From positions 252,294,510 through 252,358,509 of the forward strand of contig NC_061512.1 in the NCBI RefSeq assembly GCF_022539505.1: DNA of 64,000 bases. The letters run 5' to 3'. Source of the stretch: Lolium rigidum. Its lineage: Eukaryota; Streptophyta; Magnoliopsida; Poales; Poaceae. The notes under the pieces were generated by a model. That model saw only the letters and a program-made list of their open reading frames with translations, did not search any database and was not told the origin of the DNA. Positions 1-10,462 of this stretch are shown here, piece after piece. A program made the position numbers and the translations under genes. Within the stretch, counting starts at the first letter, position 1. The number at the start of each line of letters is the position of its first letter.

Positions 1-2
1 CT

Positions 3-3000
3 CCTAATGGCTATGCTTATAGAGAGTACTCAATTTGGGTACCAAAAGATATTGTTGCCATTGCAAAGGAACCCATTAATCGATGGGTTCCTAAATCCTC
101 TACTTGATTTTGTAGGGGTATTCCTCCAGGTGGTCCAAAATGGGTGTTTGATAGTGGATGCACCAATCATATGACCGGAGGAAAAGGTGTGCTTGATCAA
201 TTCATTGAAGATATCAACAAGAAGTCAAGCATTACTTTTGGTGACAACTCAAAGGGAAAGGTACTTGGGTATGGCAAGGTAGCAATCTCTAAGGACTTGT
301 GCCTTGAGACGGTTATGCTTGTTGAACACCTTGGCTATAACTTACTTTCTATATATCATCTTGCCGATGCCGGTTACAATTCATATTTCACTAAATATTA
401 TGTGCAAGTCTTTAGGAGTGACAATCTCAAATTGGTCCTTGTTGGATATGTGGAGAACAACCTTTACGTGGTTGACCTCTCGAAAGAGAGCCCATCCTTC
501 TCCACATGTCTAATGGCGGCCAAGCATGACGAAGGATGGTTGTGGCATCGCCGCCTTGGTCATGTTAACATGAGGAATCTTAAACAACTCCTAAAGGGTG
601 AGCATATTGTGGGACTAACCGGCGTTTCTTTTGAGAAAGATCGTGTTTGTAGTGCATGTGTAGCCGGAAAGCAACTCAAGAAGAAGCATCCCATCAAGAG
701 TATTGTTACCACATCTAGGCCTTTGGAGCTCCTTCATTTGGACCTCTTTGGGCCATCACATTATGATACTCTTGGTGGGAGCAAGTATGGACTTGTCATT
801 GTTGATGACTACTCAAGATACTCTTGGGTCTTTCTCCTTAAGTCTAAGGACGAGACCCATAGAGAGTTCATCACCTTCGCCAAGAAAGCTCAACGTATGT
901 ATGAATCCGAGATCAAGGCAATTAGGACCGACAATGGCACCGAGTTCAAGAACTACACTATGCAAGAGTTTGTGGATGATGAGGGCATCAAGCATGAGTT
1001 TTCGGCGCCATACACCCCTCAACAAAACGGTGTTGTTGAAAGGAAGAATCGAACTATCATTGAGATGGCAAGGACCATGTTGAGTGAATTCAACTCACCC
1101 CACAATTTTTGGGGAGAAGCCATCTCTACGGCCGTCCACTACTCCAACCGGCTCTTCCTCCGTCCCCTCCACAACAAAACCCCATACGAGCTCCTTACCG
1201 GTAACAAGCCTAATGTCATGTATATTCGTGTCTTTGGATGCAAATGCCTTGTTAAGAACAACAAAGGAAAGCTCGGTAAATTTGAAACTAGAACCATAGA
1301 GGGTATATTTGTTGGATATGCGGAGAACTCTCATGCCTATAGATACTACAACCGGTCCTCCGGGACTATTGAAGTATCTTGTGACGTGGTGTTCTTGGAG
1401 GATAATGGCTCCCAAGTGGAGCAAGTTGTTCCATGTGTTGCAGGTAATGATGATGATCCATCTAGTGCCATCAAGCATATGGGCATTGGACACATCCGGT
1501 CCATGGAGGTTCATAATGATGATCAAGATGATGGAGTAGATGTCTCAAGCACGCCACAAGTGGAGCCTAGCTCAACTCAAGCCGAACCATCAAGTGCAAC
1601 TCAAGAACCATTCTCTACTCAAGATGAGTCGCAATCCGAAGAACAAGAAGAAGATCCTCATTCCATGGAGCAAGATCATGATGACGATCAAGAAACATCC
1701 TCAACTCATGATCAAGCTCAAGTGGTCCCTCATGATCAAGTACTAGCAAGAGATGAATTCATTGATCATGAAGGAACCGTTCGGAAGATCAAGGCCGCTA
1801 CAAGGGCAAGTGACATGAAAGTGGATCAAGTCCTTGGTAGCATCTCAAGAGGAGTGGTAACTCGTAGACACCATGCATTACTTATCACTTATTGTCAACA
1901 TCATGCTTTTGTGTCTAGTTTTGAACCACTTAAGGTACATGAAGCCTCGGTCGATCCGGATTGGGTAATTGCCATGCAAGAAGAATTGGAGTGCTTCACT
2001 CGTAATGAAGTATGGTCTCTAGTTGAGAGACCCAAGGATCATCGCATCAATGTCATTGGGACCAAATGGGTATTCAAGAACAAGCAAGATGAGAATGGCA
2101 TTGTTATACGAAACAAAGCAAGGTTAGTGGCGCAAGGGTTTGCCCAAATAGAAGGTATGGATTTTGAGGATACCTTTGCGCCGGTAGCCCGTCTTGAAGC
2201 TATTCGTCTTTTGCTTGCATTTGCATCTTTCCACAATTTCAAATTATATCAAATGGATGTGAAAAGTGCATTTTTGAATGGTCCCCTAAAAGAAACCGCA
2301 TATGTGGCTCAACCCCCGGGTTTCGAAGACCCATGCCGACCCAACCACGTGTATTTACTCCATAAGGCACTCTACGGTCTCAAGCAAGCTCCACGTGCTT
2401 GGTATGAGTTCCTTAGGGATTTCTTACTACATGATGGGTTTTGCATGGGTACGGTCGATTCCACCCTTTTCACCAAGCGGGTTAAAGGGGGTGGCCTCTT
2501 TATATGTCAAATATATGTTGATGATATTATCTTTGGTGGAACTAACCCCAATCATAACAAAGCTTTTGAGCTATTGATGACTAGGAAATTTGAGATGTCC
2601 ATGATGGGAGAGTTGAAGTTCTTTCTAGGCTTCCAAGTGAGGCAACTTGCAAAAGGCACCTTCATCTCTCAAGAAAAGTATGTGAAGGACATGCTCAAGA
2701 AATTCAACATGACCAATGCGAGTCCAATGAAGACACCCATGCGCGTAAAGGGGCAACTTGGTTCATGTGACGGTGAGAAGGATGTGGACATAAAGGTATA
2801 CCGCTCCATGATAGGATCCTTGCTCTACCTTTGTGCCTCTAGGCCGGATATCATGCTAAGTGTAGGGATGTGTGCTCGTTTTCAATCCGCTCCCAAGGAG
2901 AGCCATTTAGTGGCGGTGAAACGGATACTAAGATACCTTGTTCTCACTCCTACTCTCGGGCTATGGTATCCAAAGGGGTCAACCTTTGAACTCATTGGCT

Positions 3001-3470
3001 ATTCGGATTCCGATTGGGCCGGTGATAAGGTTGATCGGAAGTCTACCTCCGGGGCTTGCCAATTTATTGGCCGGTCATTGGTGAGTTGGTCATCTAAGAA
3101 ACAAAACTCCACCGCCCTATCCACCGCCGAAGCCGAATACATATCCGCGGTATCTTGTTGCACTCAATTGTTATGGATGAAGCAAACCTTGAAAGACTAT
3201 GGTGTGTCTCTTGGTACGGTGCCTCTTCTTTGTGACAATGAAAGTGCAATAAAGATCGCCAATAACCCGGTTCAACATTGTCGCACCAAACATATTGACA
3301 TTCGCCATCACTTCCTACGTGATCATGTTGCCAATAAGGATATTGATCTCACTCATGTGGGAACAACCTACCAATTGGCGGATATTTTCACTAAGCCTTT
3401 GGATGAAGCCCGCTTTGTTAACTTGAGAGGAGAACTTGGTATTCTTGATCCTAAAAATTGGATTGATTAA
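3..3470 (+). CDS. Copia gag-pol polyprotein, C-terminal part (protease-integrase-RT-RNase H)
   Basis: The long open frame holds, in order: the aspartic protease site (FDSGC, about 144-160); a GAG-pre-integrase zinc-binding segment (HRRLGHVN, then CSAC) at about 550-680; the integrase core with D in LDLFGP, D in TDNGTEF and E in VERKNR; an RT with the YVDD catalytic box at about 2515; and RNase H with SDSDWAGD at about 3005. All catalytic motifs look intact and pol is open to its stop at 3468-3470. In the same frame upstream, a TGA at 105-107 separates this stretch from WVPKSST-type gag sequence. It may be a real gag/pol stop or a mutation. The frame after the TGA has no early ATG, so translation would depend on upstream gag. 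Confidence 0.9.
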
Positions 3471-3998
3471 CTTCTTGCACTATATTCTTGCATTTATCTT
3501 GCTATCTAGCTTAGAGGCATAGCACATATAGGGATAGTCATCTTACCATGTCTTGGTATGATGCATACCTATGTGTGCAACATAAATAGACCCAATGTCA
3601 TTATGTGGACCCAAGCATGTCTCTTCGCGGTCACATGACATTTGCGCTTTCACATAGGGGGAGTAATCCCCCGCCCCTCATTGAGCCTTCATTACAAATT
3701 GATTTGACTATATAAGGCCCAATGATTTTAGTGCGAGCATCATTTCCAAAAATAAAAAAAAATGACTTATGATTCTTGATATACACTTCGAATCATGCCC
3801 ATTGTTGCTATTCTCATCTTGTTTGGATTTTCTCTCCAATGGGTATGCCTAGAGAACTTTGTGTTTCCAACCCCATGTCTATGCTCATCTCATCATCATC
3901 TATCTATCTATATGTACATGTCATCATTTGAGCTCTCACACACATTTACACAAAGAATAGGGGCAAAACGAGGCAAAATGACACATTTTTGGGCGAAT

Positions 3999-4100
3999 TG
4001 TCTCTGGCCGGTCACTGGCCCGGTCGGACCGGCCTTTGCGCCGGGTCGTCCGGCGTCTGGCCCGGTCGACCGGGTGCCCGACCGGCCGTACGGGCTGTTA
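3999..4100. repeat. CCGGTC-type palindromic repeat block 1 (internal)
   Basis: Dense recurrence of CCGGTC, GACCGG, CCGGTCGACCGG and variants within about 100 bp. Similar blocks occur at about 4600-4735 and inside the LTR at about 7066-7480. Sirevirus LTRs are known for palindromic regulatory regions; finding the same words in internal non-coding DNA extends that pattern. Confidence 0.8.
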
Positions 4101-4456
4101 TGTCTTGGAGAGGATACCCCTTGGGGATCTTCTTCCTCATTATCCCCCATCTCCCAAACCTCCATGGCCGCCGTCCCCATCTCCTCCCACATGCTCTAGG
4201 GTCTTCCCACCACAAGCAACCCCTCAAACTTCACCAAATCATAGATCGGGCCCCTTGGAGCAACTCCACCAAAGGATTTGGTCCCTCTCAACCTACTTTG
4301 GGAAATCTTGGAGTTCTTGGGTTTCAAGACCTACCTCATGTTCTTCTTGCTCTCTTGATCAAGGAGGACCATGTCTTCGGGTAATGTGGTCTATCTTCCT
4401 CCCTATCCTCTAGTTCCTCTCACACCTTGCAAATTTTGGACAAATTTTGGAAACTT

Positions 4457-4482
4457 TTAGGGTTAGGGTTAGGGTTAGGGTT
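4457..4482 (+). repeat. Short TTAGGG tandem run
   Basis: Four consecutive copies of the TTAGGG hexamer, then TTTG. It lies inside the retroelement tail, so it is not a chromosome end. The plant telomere unit is TTTAGGG, so this hexamer run is probably a local expansion. Confidence 0.8.
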
Positions 4483-4599
4483 TGTAAGTCCTCCTGCCTT
4501 TAGAGTGTCTCACAACACAATGCTATAGTCTATGTTCAAGTTTATGAGTTTTTGCATGATTTTGTGGTAGAATATCTGGGCAACATCTCACAATTCGAC

Positions 4600-4735
4600 A
4601 GACCCGGTCATCCGCCCGGTCGACCGGCCTCTCAACCGGCCGGCCCGGCGTGCCGCCCGGTCAACCGGATTGGCAACCGGCTCGTCCGGTCTGCCGTCCG
4701 GTTGGACCGGCCTGTGCGCCGGATCGCCCAGTTCT
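4600..4735. repeat. CCGGTC-type palindromic repeat block 2 (internal)
   Basis: Second cluster of CCGGTCGACCGG, CAACCGG, CCGGTTGGACCGG and similar words, just upstream of the accessory ORF. The open frame running through it starts at a TTG and is not real coding sequence. Confidence 0.8.
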
Positions 4736-4801
4736 TCGCATGACCTCATCAAAACACTTGAATATATGCTATGCTTTTTGGCTTCCCTACTTACTGATGA
4801 C

Positions 4802-6394
4802 ATGTACACTTACCCCACTGCTATCCTCGCTTTATTTTCTCAATCACAGATAGTTGGAGTGGTGAAGACCGTGGCACTGTTGCCAAGCGAGGAAGGCCCA
4901 CGGTGCATCCACCACGCCGTTCTAGTGGCCGCATGCCTCCTAAAGCACCTCAGACTATCGGCACACTGCCCGGCTCGGTGGGGAAGAAGCAAGAGTGGTA
5001 AGAGGAAGGACAAGCATGTCCCCCAAGAGGGTGATGAGATAGTGCCAGCCTTTAATGTGGGAACAGCACATCGTGGTGATTGGCAAAGTGTGAGGATGGA
5101 GAACCCATATCACTTTGAGCAACGGACTTACACTGGTGGGGACAAGTTCTTCTGGACCAAGACTCAAGCACAACTTTGGGAAGATTTCTATAACACTAGA
5201 GAATGTATGAAGAATGGTGCTGTGGTGATGCCCAAGGTCATCAACCCCGACGAGCTTAACTTGTATGCAGCCACAAAGTACCGCTTTGTGGTTGATACCT
5301 TGCAGGGTTTGGGTCTATATGAGCTTGTGTGCCTGAAGCCCGATGATGCCCAAAAGGAAAGCATCTATTGTCCACTTCTAGTCCGTCAGTTCCACTGCAC
5401 CGTCTTCTTCCATGATGATGAGGATCGCACTATGACTTGGATGACTGGCAAGGAGAAGTACTCATGCACCTACTCTCAGTTTTCTGCAGCCATGGGCTTT
5501 GGTGGTGGCCTTGCTCAAGGGTTCAAGATTCATTCTCGACCTAAGCTTGCTAAAGGTGACATCTCCTTTTGCTATCCCTCGAACCCTACAGCTGGGCCTC
5601 CCACTATCTCAGGGATGTACTACTCTTACTATGTCCTTGCCAAGATGTTCCGTGAGAATCTCATCAGCAAGTCAGGCGACACCAGTGAAGTCAGGAACTA
5701 CCACTTGAATCTGATGTACTACTGCCATCCTGACAGGATAAGGAAGATTGATGGCTGTGATTTCATTCACTGTGAACTGAAGCGTTCAGTTTTGGGCCGC
5801 ATGACTCCCAACTATGCTCAGTATGTTCAGCGGCTCATCAACTATATAGTTCCTCCTCCTCTCAACACGCTAGAGGAACGGATCATCATGGATACATTCA
5901 AGTTCCCTCTTCAGGACACACGTCCAGAAATCCCCTCCATGATGCCTTCTGAGCGCCGTTCCAAGGAACACCATGATCATGATGCTAGTTCCAGCTACTC
6001 TCGGCGCCCCAAGCGCGGTGCCGCTCGTTTCCTCTCCAGCTTGTGGCAAATGTGCAAGAACACCAATGATGTTGCCCATCAGAGTCTTGCTTTGAACCAG
6101 GAGACAAGGAGGCGACAGAATGAGTTCATGGCTTCAAGAAATGCCTCTGTTCCTCCTTCTGGACCTGAGATGGAGCCTGTGATAGCACCACAGTGGGAGA
6201 TGCCTCCCCTAACCGATGAGATGATCCAGAACTTCGACTTCTCCATGTATGCTCATGGTGGTCTTCCTCCTAGGACTGCTCGTGCCCCTACTGATGCTGC
6301 TGCTGATGACGAGGAAGAGGATGAAGGTGATGAGGATGATGATGCCGAGCGCGCTGGCGAGAGCTCATATTCCACTGGGCATGAGTTCTACTGA
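4802..6394 (+). CDS. Accessory ORF downstream of pol (Sirevirus env-like position)
   Basis: A long open frame on the same strand as pol and 1.3 kb downstream of it, in the position called env-like in Sireviruses. I cannot assign a function. The conserved-looking centre (about 5090-5900) contains short strings such as QFHCTVFFHDDEDRTMTW and resembles plant-retroelement ORFs, not a cellular enzyme. The C-terminus (about 6295-6345) is very acidic (DEEEDEGDEDDD). No clear signal peptide or membrane segment is visible, so an envelope role is not supported. Before about 5000 another frame (GEDRGTVAKRGRPTV, basic and proline-rich) reads more like protein, so a one-base frameshift near 4985-5000 is likely and the true start is uncertain. 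The AG at about 4848-4849 could be a splice acceptor, which is speculative. Confidence 0.6.
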   Translation: MYTYPTAILALFSQSQIVGVVKTVALLPSEEGPRCIHHAVLVAACLLKHLRLSAHCPARWGRSKSGKRKDKHVPQEGDEIVPAFNVGTAHRGDWQSVRMENPYHFEQRTYTGGDKFFWTKTQAQLWEDFYNTRECMKNGAVVMPKVINPDELNLYAATKYRFVVDTLQGLGLYELVCLKPDDAQKESIYCPLLVRQFHCTVFFHDDEDRTMTWMTGKEKYSCTYSQFSAAMGFGGGLAQGFKIHSRPKLAKGDISFCYPSNPTAGPPTISGMYYSYYVLAKMFRENLISKSGDTSEVRNYHLNLMYYCHPDRIRKIDGCDFIHCELKRSVLGRMTPNYAQYVQRLINYIVPPPLNTLEERIIMDTFKFPLQDTRPEIPSMMPSERRSKEHHDHDASSSYSRRPKRGAARFLSSLWQMCKNTNDVAHQSLALNQETRRRQNEFMASRNASVPPSGPEMEPVIAPQWEMPPLTDEMIQNFDFSMYAHGGLPPRTARAPTDAAADDEEEDEGDEDDDAERAGESSYSTGHEFY

Positions 6395-6877
6395 TGGGTG
6401 CGATAGCATGTCTTCTCTTTTCTTCGCCTTTTTGGTGTTCCGATGCCAAAGGGGGAGAAGAGAGTAGAGTCTAGGACCACGGGGTTCTTTGGTTGTCAGA
6501 AGCCATGGGTGTTGCTTTATTTGATTCTTATATGGCTTGTGCTTATTTGCTTTAATTTCTCAAGAACCATTTGCTACTTCGAATAATTCGTGTATGGATG
6601 ACTATTTGTATGCTTAATCACTCTATTAGGATGATCATGCATTATGCCTATATATCTTGATATACTTGTCCATATCATGCTTGTTTCCTAAAGATATTGG
6701 GGGAGCTTCTCATACTCCACAAATGGTGCACTTTGTATTCAAACACAATTTCTCCAAGTGCACACATTATGGGGGAGCTGTCGTAATATCTTATATGGAA
6801 TCAAGATTTAGAGCTTATCATAATATCTATATGTGACTCTAGCTCGGTTTGTCATCGTATACCAAAAAGGGGGAGAT
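6395..6877 (+). promoter_or_regulatory. Multiple polypurine tracts before the 3' LTR
   Basis: AAAGGGGGAG-like purine runs occur near 6443, 6697, 6766 and 6864. The last, AAAAAGGGGGAGAT (about 6864-6877), directly abuts the LTR and is the functional plus-strand primer candidate. Repeated copies of the tract are a known Sirevirus hallmark. Confidence 0.8.
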
Positions 6878-8234
6878 TGTAAGGGTATTTTACCCTTATC
6901 CATTGTTTTGGTTACAATGACACCGTGCTAGAGTATTTGGCCTAATACATGTTTATAAAGATAATCCCAGGTATTAGCCAAAGAGGCATAAATGGTGTAT
7001 CAAGGAACAAGAAGGCTAAAGGAGACCCCCCCACTTCGACTACAATCAAAAGGGGTTCTCCAGCAGGCCGCCGGTCATAGGTCCGGTTGGACCGGCCCGT
7101 GCGCCGGCAGCTTCCGGTTTGCCATCCGGTCGACCGGGCGCTGGGCCGGGCGCTCCGGCGCCAACCGGCTCCTGCGCTGACGGCAACCGGGCGACGTACT
7201 GGAAGACATGAAGACGTCCCCGGTCAAGGTCCGGTCTGCCGCCCGGTTTGGACCGGCGGGTCCGGTCCCTGGCCCGGTCCGACCGGGCTACCGACCGGGC
7301 GCCCCCGGCGCCAACCGAGCTCTGCGCTGACTGCAACCGGAGGGAGTACTGCGCGTCACTTCGAGGGTCCGGTCATGATCCGGTCTGTCGTCCGGTTTGG
7401 ACCGGCAGGTCCGGTCCCTGGTCCGGTCAGACCGGCCCCTGCGCTGGGCTGTCCGGTCTGTGGTCCGGTTGACCGGGTTTCTCGGGAGAAAGCTGATGTG
7501 TCAAGTGAGCAACAGCCATATTACAAGTGACACTATAAGTAGCCCTTCTCCTACCTCTGAATAGTTAGGCATTATACTACAAGCTGTTCTTGAGCTCTCT
7601 CTCTCTTACTCCATTGCTAGAAACACCAAAAGCCTCAGATCTCCCTCCTCCTCCACCCAAACTCAAATCCCTCCGGGAATCATTAGAGGAGGACCCGATC
7701 TACCGTTCTACCAAGCCAAATCTCATTCCCCCTTGTATTCATTGAGAAGCTTGCTTCCTAGGGTTCCTTGGAAACCCTAGGTAGGCAAGAGGAGTCCGAG
7801 CATCCGGGCCGTGGATTTGCTCCGGGCAAGATTGTGAAGGTTTGGAGGCTACCTCAAAGTCTACCACAAGTGAGTGAGCTATTCCTTCGTGGGATAGGCT
7901 CCGGAGAATAGGGTGAGCCTTCGTGGCGCGGGGAATCCTTCGTGGGACCTCCACTCCTCCAAACGTGACGTACCTTGTTGCAAAGCAAGGGAACACGGGA
8001 ATACATCCTCGTCTCCGCGTGCTATCGGTTATCTCTAACCGAACTCCTTACTTGTGATTTAACCGCTCGTGAGAGCCTTCGTGCTCGAGTTAGTTGTATC
8101 CTCATATAGGTTGCTTCACCTAGTTTGCATTAGGCTCATCTTTATATTCCGCAAAGCCTAATATTGCAAAGAAAGAATTAAAACTTGTAGAAACCTATTC
8201 ACCCCCCTCTAGGTTTACCATCTCTATACTTTCA
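6878..8234 (+). repeat. 3' LTR of the Sirevirus-type element
   Basis: Begins TGTAAGGGTA immediately after the polypurine tract and ends ...ACTTTCA at 8234, where minus-strand Copia gag resumes. Length is 1357 bp. The CCGG palindrome cluster occupies about 7066-7480. The cytosine-rich motif CACCCCCCTCTAGG near the end is typical of this LTR group. The 5' LTR is outside the window. Confidence 0.8.
7066..7480. repeat. Palindromic CCGGT-rich region of the LTR
   Basis: Roughly 400 bp dominated by CCGGTTGGACCGG, CCGGTCGACCGGG, GTCCGGT and related inverted words, with a longer internal quasi-duplication (7085-7200 against 7220-7335 and 7370-7470, each with a GGCGCCAACCG or GCGCTG-containing unit). 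It lies upstream of the likely U3/R boundary and probably represents the cis-regulatory part of the LTR. Confidence 0.75.
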
Positions 8235-9051
8235 CATGCGGCTTAGCAGGAGGAGGATTCCACTGAGGTTTCCCTTGTGGCTTGGAACTCTGAAAGTTCC
8301 TCTTCTTGGTTGGGCTTAGGTAATTGACAGAATCACCAGATTGCCCTTTGATCCTCTCTTCTTCTTGCACACACATGGCAATCATCTTCTCAATGGCCCA
8401 CTTTTCTGGCTGTGCATTGTAGTTTACAGCAAATGTCTCAAATTCTTTTGGGAGTGAGGCAAAGATCAGATGGATGAAGAACTGTTCTGGAAGCTCCATC
8501 TCCATAGACTTGAGCTTGGAAGACATATGGCTCATCCTCAATATGTGATCCCTTACTCCACCACCAGTGTACTTTGTAGTAACAAGCTTTCTTATGAGAG
8601 TGCTAGCATAGGCCTTGGAAGACCCAGTAAACTAACTCTCTACCTTTTTTAGGTACACACTAGCGGTGTCACATTGTGGGATTGCTCCCCTTATAGCCTC
8701 CAAAATGGAGCTCTTGATCACCATCAAGCACTTTCTGTTGGACGAATCCCACTTAGCACGATCAAGATCGTACTTCATTATTTTTTGTCCATGGTCAAGA
8801 ACCCTTTTGTTGAAGTCATCTTCACTTTCTTTGTCACCCCTCACGGGGTCCTTAGGTTCTATGGGACAAGCCTCTATCAGTGCCAGGTCGAGGTCAATCA
8901 AAGCAAGCCCCACCTCAATCTTCTCTCGCCATGAGCCATAGTTCCCTCCATTGAGGGGCTCAATAGCCGAGATAAAACTCATAGGATTTCCTGAAACAAA
9001 TTTTCCATCAAAATGAGTTAATTCAACGTTGGTCAAATTAAAACATGGCAC
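8235..9051 (-). pseudogene. Copia gag (UBN2-type), broken
   Basis: Minus-strand frame from ATG at 9051. It includes a segment typical of Copia gag N-termini (EPLNGGNYGSWREKIEVGL) and continues through the capsid-like region ([27 protein letters not shown]) to a basic, proline-rich tail (PPPAKPH) where the Sirevirus LTR begins. One in-frame TAG at 8632-8634 interrupts it; the context [15 protein letters not shown] suggests a CAG-to-TAG change. No zinc knuckle is visible before the break. It encoded the structural capsid protein of the element; this copy is dead through both the nonsense codon and the insertion. Confidence 0.8.
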
Positions 9052-10063
9052 TTCTCAATATTAATTCTACATCACCGTTGGGCAGAAATAGAACCAATAA
9101 TGATAACTCTGAATCTTGCGGAATACAATTTTATTAACAACGTTGGTCATTAAATAAAATCATCATACTCAAAATTAACTCTCATTTCCTAATTCAATTT
9201 TCCCGTTGGTTCCAATTAAATCAGGGAACATTAAAATATGACTTCAACTTAACTAGCACAACGGAAACTTAACTTAATTTTCGAATTTTAACCCACTGGA
9301 AAAAATCCCATATCTCACTTTATTCATATTACTAAATTATTTCCAGAAACTAAAAACAGAAAACAATTACTGGAAACAAAAGCAAAACATGCCAAAACAG
9401 CCCAGATGGGCTCTGTCTCTGTCTTTCTGTTAAAGAAAAATAGCGCAGTGGGCCGAAATGGGGCCGCGTCGCTAGATGGGCTACGCCTAGCACCGGCCCA
9501 TGGCCTCACCTTTATGTCCCTTTGGCCCATGGGCAGCTGCCGGCGGCTCCGGACCGTCGGATGCGATCCGACGGCTGTGCGCCGATCTCGGCCACACAAA
9601 ACTGGCCGGACAGCCCGAAACCCTAGCCCCTTCTCTCATTTCCCCTGCCTCCGTCTCTCACACCAGAAAACAGCGGCGCGAGGCAGACGAGTACGGCGAC
9701 GGTGGCCGCCGAAACGAGCCGTCGCGCGGGGAGATTGCGGTGCCGTAGCCGGTCCTCTCGCCGGTGCGCGCGTTCCCCTTGCGGGTGAACGCACCGCCGT
9801 CGAGCGGACTAGCCGCGGTGCCCTCGCACGACGCCTCTGCGGAGGCGGACGGCCCTTCCCGGAGTTCGTCGGTAGGTGGAGGCCGGCATGGATGCCGCCT
9901 CACTTTCTCTGTCCCCTTCTTTCTTTTCTATTTCATGCTGCTACTCGGTTGGAACCGATCTAGGGTTAGGGTTGGTTTACAAACTAAAGCTTTCTGTTTT
10001 AATTGATCTTTGATTCTATCCCGGCAAACATCTACCTCAACTAGATGAACAAAAACTAGACAT
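9052..10063 (-). other. Copia leader with CGTTGG repeats and a GC-rich gene-like stretch
   Basis: Between gag and the PBS. 9025-9265 is AT-rich and contains CGTTGG at about 9027, 9076, 9141 and 9204, spaced 49-65 bp. 9400-9990 is GC-rich and on the plus strand looks like a plant gene 5' end (GAAACCCTAGCCCC at about 9618, then CT-rich leader and alanine/arginine-type codons), opposite to the direction of the element. No open gene is supported there. Confidence 0.5.
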
Positions 10064-10075
10064 GCTTTGATACCA
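10064..10075 (-). other. Primer-binding site (tRNA-iMet type)
   Basis: The minus strand reads TGGTATCAAAGC, one base from the LTR end, complementary to the 3' end of initiator tRNA-Met as in most plant Copia elements. Confidence 0.85.
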
Positions 10076-10076
10076 T

Positions 10077-10462
10077 TGTTAGATTTCTAGGACCTCTAGC
10101 TGTTGCATCTAGTGAGTAATTGCATCTAGCCTAACCGGGATGAACACTAGAGGGGAACAACAGGGTGCATACCGTCGGTCTTCGTCGACGAGGAGCTCGC
10201 CATGGCGGCGACGGAGGAGTGGCGACGATGTCGGTGGTGCTTCCCGCCGCTATAATGCCTCACCAGATCGGATGGTCTAGGGTTTGGTGTGTCGGTGGGG
10301 AGGACAGCAGCGGACGAACCTTGGCGTCCGTGCCCCGACCCCCACCTCTTTTATATGGCGCTGGCGACAGGGGCCCACCAACCATACGAGTTGGGCGCCC
10401 CCGATCAGGGCGCGAGACAAGGTCGTGCGACCGTTGGGTCGTACGTGGAGATCAAACTAACA
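10077..10462 (-). repeat. 5' LTR of the second Copia element
   Basis: A 386-bp segment bounded by TGTTAG at the left and CTAACA at the right, adjacent to the PBS. It contains GGCGGCGACGG-rich sequence; open frames on the plus strand here have no known product. Confidence 0.75.

Larger units (their letters stand above)
3471..4801 (+). other. Sirevirus post-pol untranslated region
   Basis: No convincing gene lies here. It contains a first polypurine-like tract followed by its complement near 3655-3672, two blocks of CCGG-centred palindromes, and a short TTAGGG run. Long open frames over the CCGG blocks on both strands are a composition effect. Confidence 0.6.
1..8234 (+). mobile_element. Sirevirus-type Copia LTR retrotransposon, 3' portion
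   Basis: The window opens inside this element; the 5' LTR and most of gag lie outside. Order seen: gag/protease junction, integrase, reverse transcriptase, RNase H, a 3.4-kb tail with an accessory ORF, repeated polypurine tracts, then a 1.36-kb LTR. Integrase before RT is the Copia arrangement. A long region between pol and the 3' LTR, several polypurine tracts and LTRs rich in palindromes are known traits of the Sirevirus (Maximus/SIRE) lineage. The right end falls inside a minus-strand Copia gag, so the element is nested. CATGC at 8235-8239 is the predicted target-site duplication, but its partner is outside the window. Confidence 0.85.
8235..10462 (-). mobile_element. Second Copia element (5' end: LTR, PBS, leader, gag)
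   Basis: Read on the minus strand: LTR (10462-10077), tRNA-Met type primer-binding site, about 1 kb of leader, then gag from 9051. The Sirevirus element interrupts gag at about 8235, and the rest of this element lies left of the window. LTR termini are TGTTAG/CTAACA. The target-site duplication cannot be checked because the other end is absent. Confidence 0.8.

Noticed and set aside
4457..4482. Telomere
   Set aside because: Only four hexamers, the plant unit is a heptamer, and the run is internal to a retroelement.
4670..4801. N-terminal extension of the accessory ORF
   Set aside because: Starts at TTG within the palindromic block and continues through non-coding-like sequence.
7046..7530. 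Open frames on both strands in the Sirevirus LTR
   Set aside because: Result of CCGG palindrome composition; no ATG context or motif.
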